In this document: in pieces, positions 5,788-6,827 of the stretch
How positions within the stretch are numbered: the first letter of the stretch is position 1
Layout of the letters: every line of letters starts with the position of its first letter
Source of the DNA: an uncultured Clostridia bacterium
GTDB taxonomy: Bacteria; Bacillota; Clostridia; RUG12999
Assembly: GCA_949739095.1 (NCBI GenBank)
Contig: CATIYX010000181.1
Span: forward strand, 1 to 6,827
Reading direction: 5' to 3'
DNA: 6,827 nucleotides
Translations under genes and position numbers: made by a program
The notes under the pieces: model-generated
Told to the model about the DNA's origin: nothing
What the model saw: the letters and a program-made list of their open reading frames with translations, nothing else
The model's database searches: none

Positions 5788-6250
5788 ATAAACGCGTACG
5801 CTGCCAATATTGATTCATAGAATAAGAAGGGTCATCTGTCACTTCTTTTCCTAAATAAGAAGGGGGAACAAATGCATGTGCCTGCTTTACAGATTCAAAT
5901 TCCACTTCTGCATAATAAAATGCATGGGAGGTACCGCTATCGACCAAACTACATTCCAATAGCAGTCCGTTTTCCAGTGCATAGGTTTTCCATTCCTTCC
6001 GAATGAATGTGCCGGATAGGAGAGTAGAGAGTTGCTGGAACGTCTGTGCATCAAGGGGAAGTTCAATTTCTTCACGTACCAAAGTGCCTTGACCTTTGAA
6101 ACAAAGTTTATAGTCCGTTTGCCCAGCGGTTTCTTTGCTGCGGATGCGTACGACGGGAGCACAACAGAGATAACCTTGCAGCATGAGTGCTTCGGAGACA
6201 ACTGGAAGAGGCGGAAAGCTGTCCATTAAAAATTTCCGTTCAATTTCCAT
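5786..6250 (-). CDS. CYTH-domain protein (triphosphate tunnel family)
   Basis: This 154-residue protein is a single CYTH domain of normal bacterial length. The domain forms an eight-stranded tunnel that binds triphosphates with a divalent metal; members include adenylate cyclase class IV, thiamine triphosphatase and tripolyphosphatase. The signature MEIERKFL opens the protein (E2, E4, K6). Further tunnel residues are visible in VRIRSKE (R35, R37), DYKLCFKG (K48, K52), REEIE (59-63) and AEVEFES (E115, E117). GKEVTDD (134-140) matches the family C-terminal block. The usual ExD motif in the middle strand reads ECS (99-101), so one metal-binding carboxylate seems to be lacking. The start overlaps the upstream small gene by 11 bp, with GGAGG (6263-6267 on the complementary strand) 12 nt before the ATG, so translational coupling is likely. 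The substrate is unknown; a tripolyphosphatase-type activity is the first guess. Confidence 0.88.
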   Translation of the reverse strand: MEIERKFLMDSFPPLPVVSEALMLQGYLCCAPVVRIRSKETAGQTDYKLCFKGQGTLVREEIELPLDAQTFQQLSTLLSGTFIRKEWKTYALENGLLLECSLVDSGTSHAFYYAEVEFESVKQAHAFVPPSYLGKEVTDDPSYSMNQYWQRTRL

Positions 6251-6458
6251 GGGATTCTTCCGCCTCCATTTCCTCCAATTGTCCCATTAAATGAAAAATA
6301 TCAGTTAGCTCAAAGCGACTCATTGCCTGCATAAGCCGCTGCAAATCTTCCTCTGAAGACTGCTTCAGAATTTGCTGCAAGCGGTCAGTGGGAACAGTGG
6401 GCTGTTGCTGTCGTATTTTTTCCGTCACCAAACGGATTAATGTATTTTTATCTAACAT
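6240..6458 (-). CDS. Small helical protein upstream of the CYTH gene, unknown
   Basis: I do not recognise this 72-residue protein. It is rich in Gln, Glu and Leu, with two probable helices (about 3-19 and 35-68) separated by a Pro/Thr link (PTVPTD, 20-25). It has no membrane span, cysteine or known motif. SSEEDLQRLMQAM (34-46) looks like a helix N-cap followed by an amphipathic helix, suited to dimerisation or docking. AAAGGGG (6469-6475 on the complementary strand) lies 10 nt before the ATG. It is first in a two-gene operon and its last 11 bp overlap the CYTH start, which supports its being real and suggests that its product works with, or sets the level of, the CYTH protein. Confidence 0.75.
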   Translation of the reverse strand: MLDKNTLIRLVTEKIRQQQPTVPTDRLQQILKQSSEEDLQRLMQAMSRFELTDIFHLMGQLEEMEAEESHGN

Positions 6459-6504
6459 ATTTTGTAATCCCCTTTATGGATAATATATTCAGTTGGTTTT
6501 ATTC

Positions 6505-6522
6505 ATAAAATATTTATTTTAT
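6505..6522. repeat. Palindrome at the transcription start of the CYTH operon
   Basis: ATAAAATA (6505-6512) and TATTTTAT (6515-6522) form a perfect 8-bp inverted repeat with a 2-bp centre. The predicted start of the minus-strand promoter (about 6514) falls on its centre, and the right arm overlaps the -10. This is where a repressor would bind, though an AT-only palindrome can arise by chance. Confidence 0.35.
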
Positions 6523-6549
6523 CATATCATTTTCAACGCCTTGTGTCAA
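6521..6549 (-). promoter_or_regulatory. Strong sigma-A promoter for the CYTH operon
   Basis: On the minus strand, TTGACA (6549-6544), a 17-bp spacer, and TATGAT (6526-6521) with an extended TGn just upstream of the -10. The leader to the 72-residue gene is about 55 nt. Confidence 0.8.
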
Positions 6550-6582
6550 GTTTGAAAAACGCAAAGAAAAATAAAATTGGAG

Positions 6583-6704
6583 CTACCGAAAACGGATACG
6601 ACAAGGAAAACTCTCTGCTCTAAACTGGCTGAAACCATCTCAGGTACTGACTGAAACGTTTTTTTCTGCGCTGTCCATAAAAACCACGGGGCGGCGGTAG
6701 AGCA
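6583..6704. ncRNA. Possible structured RNA, strand uncertain
   Basis: This is a noncoding block of about 120 bp, richer in GC than its surroundings. CTACCG (6583-6588) pairs with CGGTAG (6695-6700) and would close the whole block. TGCTCTA (6616-6622) pairs instead with TAGAGCA (6698-6704), so the two stems exclude each other. ACTGRCTGAAAC occurs twice (6624-6635 and 6646-6657). On the minus strand an extended -10 (6718-6710) would start RNA near 6704, exactly at the outer stem, and beyond the closing stem the RNA reads CUCCAAUUUUAUUUUUC, a U-rich end. On the plus strand a T7 run follows (6659-6665). I know no family that it fits well. Confidence 0.3.
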
Positions 6705-6709
6705 TAGAA

Positions 6710-6718
6710 ATTATACCA
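6710..6718 (-). promoter_or_regulatory. Extended -10 facing left
   Basis: The minus strand reads TGGTATAAT (TGn-TATAAT). It is the mirror of the same sequence on the plus strand at 6735-6743. Transcription would start near 6704 and read into the structured block. No good -35 is visible. Confidence 0.35.
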
Positions 6719-6801
6719 TAATTGCAAAGCATTTTGGTATAATATGAATTCTTGTACCATATACATAGGGTATAAAACAATCTTGCGAGACTTGTATCAT
6801 G
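6711..6801. repeat. Array of TTRTACCAT-like half-sites
   Basis: Plus-strand copies start at 6711 (TTATACCAT), 6752 (TTGTACCAT) and 6792 (TTGTATCAT), 41 and 40 bp apart. Between them are minus-strand copies: TTATACCAA (6742-6734) and TTATACCCT (6775-6767). The 20-bp units starting at 6751 and 6791 agree at 15 of 20 positions. The minus-strand copies contain the two candidate -10 elements of the downstream gene. Alternating half-sites at helical spacing look like an operator array. Confidence 0.45.
6735..6743 (+). promoter_or_regulatory. Extended -10 promoter for the gene at the right edge
   Basis: TGGTATAAT (TG at -15, consensus -10 at 6738-6743) without a clear -35. A second possible -10, TATAAA, is at 6771-6776. 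The leader to the ATG at 6823 would be about 73 or 40 nt. Confidence 0.45.
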
Positions 6802-6822
6802 TACCTAAAGGGGGACAAAAGC

Positions 6823-6827
6823 ATGGA
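6823..6827 (+). CDS. Start of a gene cut by the window end
   Basis: Only ATGGA is present. The start is supported by a strong ribosome-binding site, AAAGGGGG (6807-6814), 8 nt upstream, and by promoter elements at 6735-6776. The product cannot be told from this window. Confidence 0.6.

Noticed and set aside
6580..6660. Glycine riboswitch
   Set aside because: GGAG, ACCGAAAAC, AAGGA and CUCAGGUAC occur in the same order as in glycine aptamers, but the conserved core (GCCGAAGG-GCAA) and the closing helix are not there. A covariance search would settle it.
6572..6710. Coding remnant in the block between the CYTH promoter and the right-edge gene
   Set aside because: Open frames of about 40-55 codons exist on both strands, but none has a start with a ribosome-binding site, and the long-range base pairing suits RNA better.
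6711..6801. CRISPR array
   Set aside because: The repeated units are short, only three in direct orientation, degenerate, and have inverted copies between them; they fit operator half-sites.

Overview
The window looks like chromosomal DNA from a low-GC, endospore-forming member of the Firmicutes, most likely a gut-type clostridium (Lachnospiraceae or a relative). The evidence is a BofA sporulation protein, strong GGAGG/AAAGGGG ribosome-binding sites, sigma-A-type promoters close to consensus, and a DinB of the 'CDMNGFYASVE' type common in Clostridia. The species call is an inference. Almost every gene is its own transcription unit with its own hairpin; I see no phage, IS or CRISPR.

Region 1 (1-2104): one long, visibly AT-rich gene for a cytosolic DUF5054/GH38-like protein (candidate zinc-dependent alpha-mannosidase-type glycosidase). 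It has its own promoter. Hairpins with the same GGACCTGC/GCAGGTCC core lie on both sides, so it resembles a self-contained cassette. The right-hand hairpin is a 24-bp perfect inverted repeat shared with the convergent bofA gene.

Region 2 (2098-2961): bofA on the minus strand (sporulation, sigma-K checkpoint), then, divergently, a 98-residue single-span membrane protein of unknown function. That protein has a perfect-consensus promoter and a leader of about 100 nt. Two hairpins follow it.

Region 3 (2981-5787): a short QueG-like protein with two iron-sulfur clusters converges on a Mn-type superoxide dismutase, with 6 bp between their stop codons. The sod gene is divergent from dinB (translesion DNA polymerase IV); a 10-bp inverted repeat lies in their shared upstream region. 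An iron-sulfur redox protein, an oxygen-defence enzyme and a damage-tolerance polymerase fit a loose oxidative-stress theme, but they are not one operon.

Region 4 (5786-6827): a two-gene minus-strand operon, a 72-residue helical protein of unknown function overlapping a CYTH-domain (triphosphate tunnel) protein by 11 bp. It is driven by a near-consensus promoter whose start site lies in a palindrome. Upstream is about 360 bp without a gene: a structured block of about 120 bp with competing stems (possible small RNA), then an array of TTRTACCAT-like half-sites in alternating orientation. These form two opposed extended -10 elements ahead of a plus-strand gene of which only ATGGA is in the window.

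I found no clear new multi-gene system. The most open items are the 6583-6810 noncoding region and the DUF5054 enzyme.
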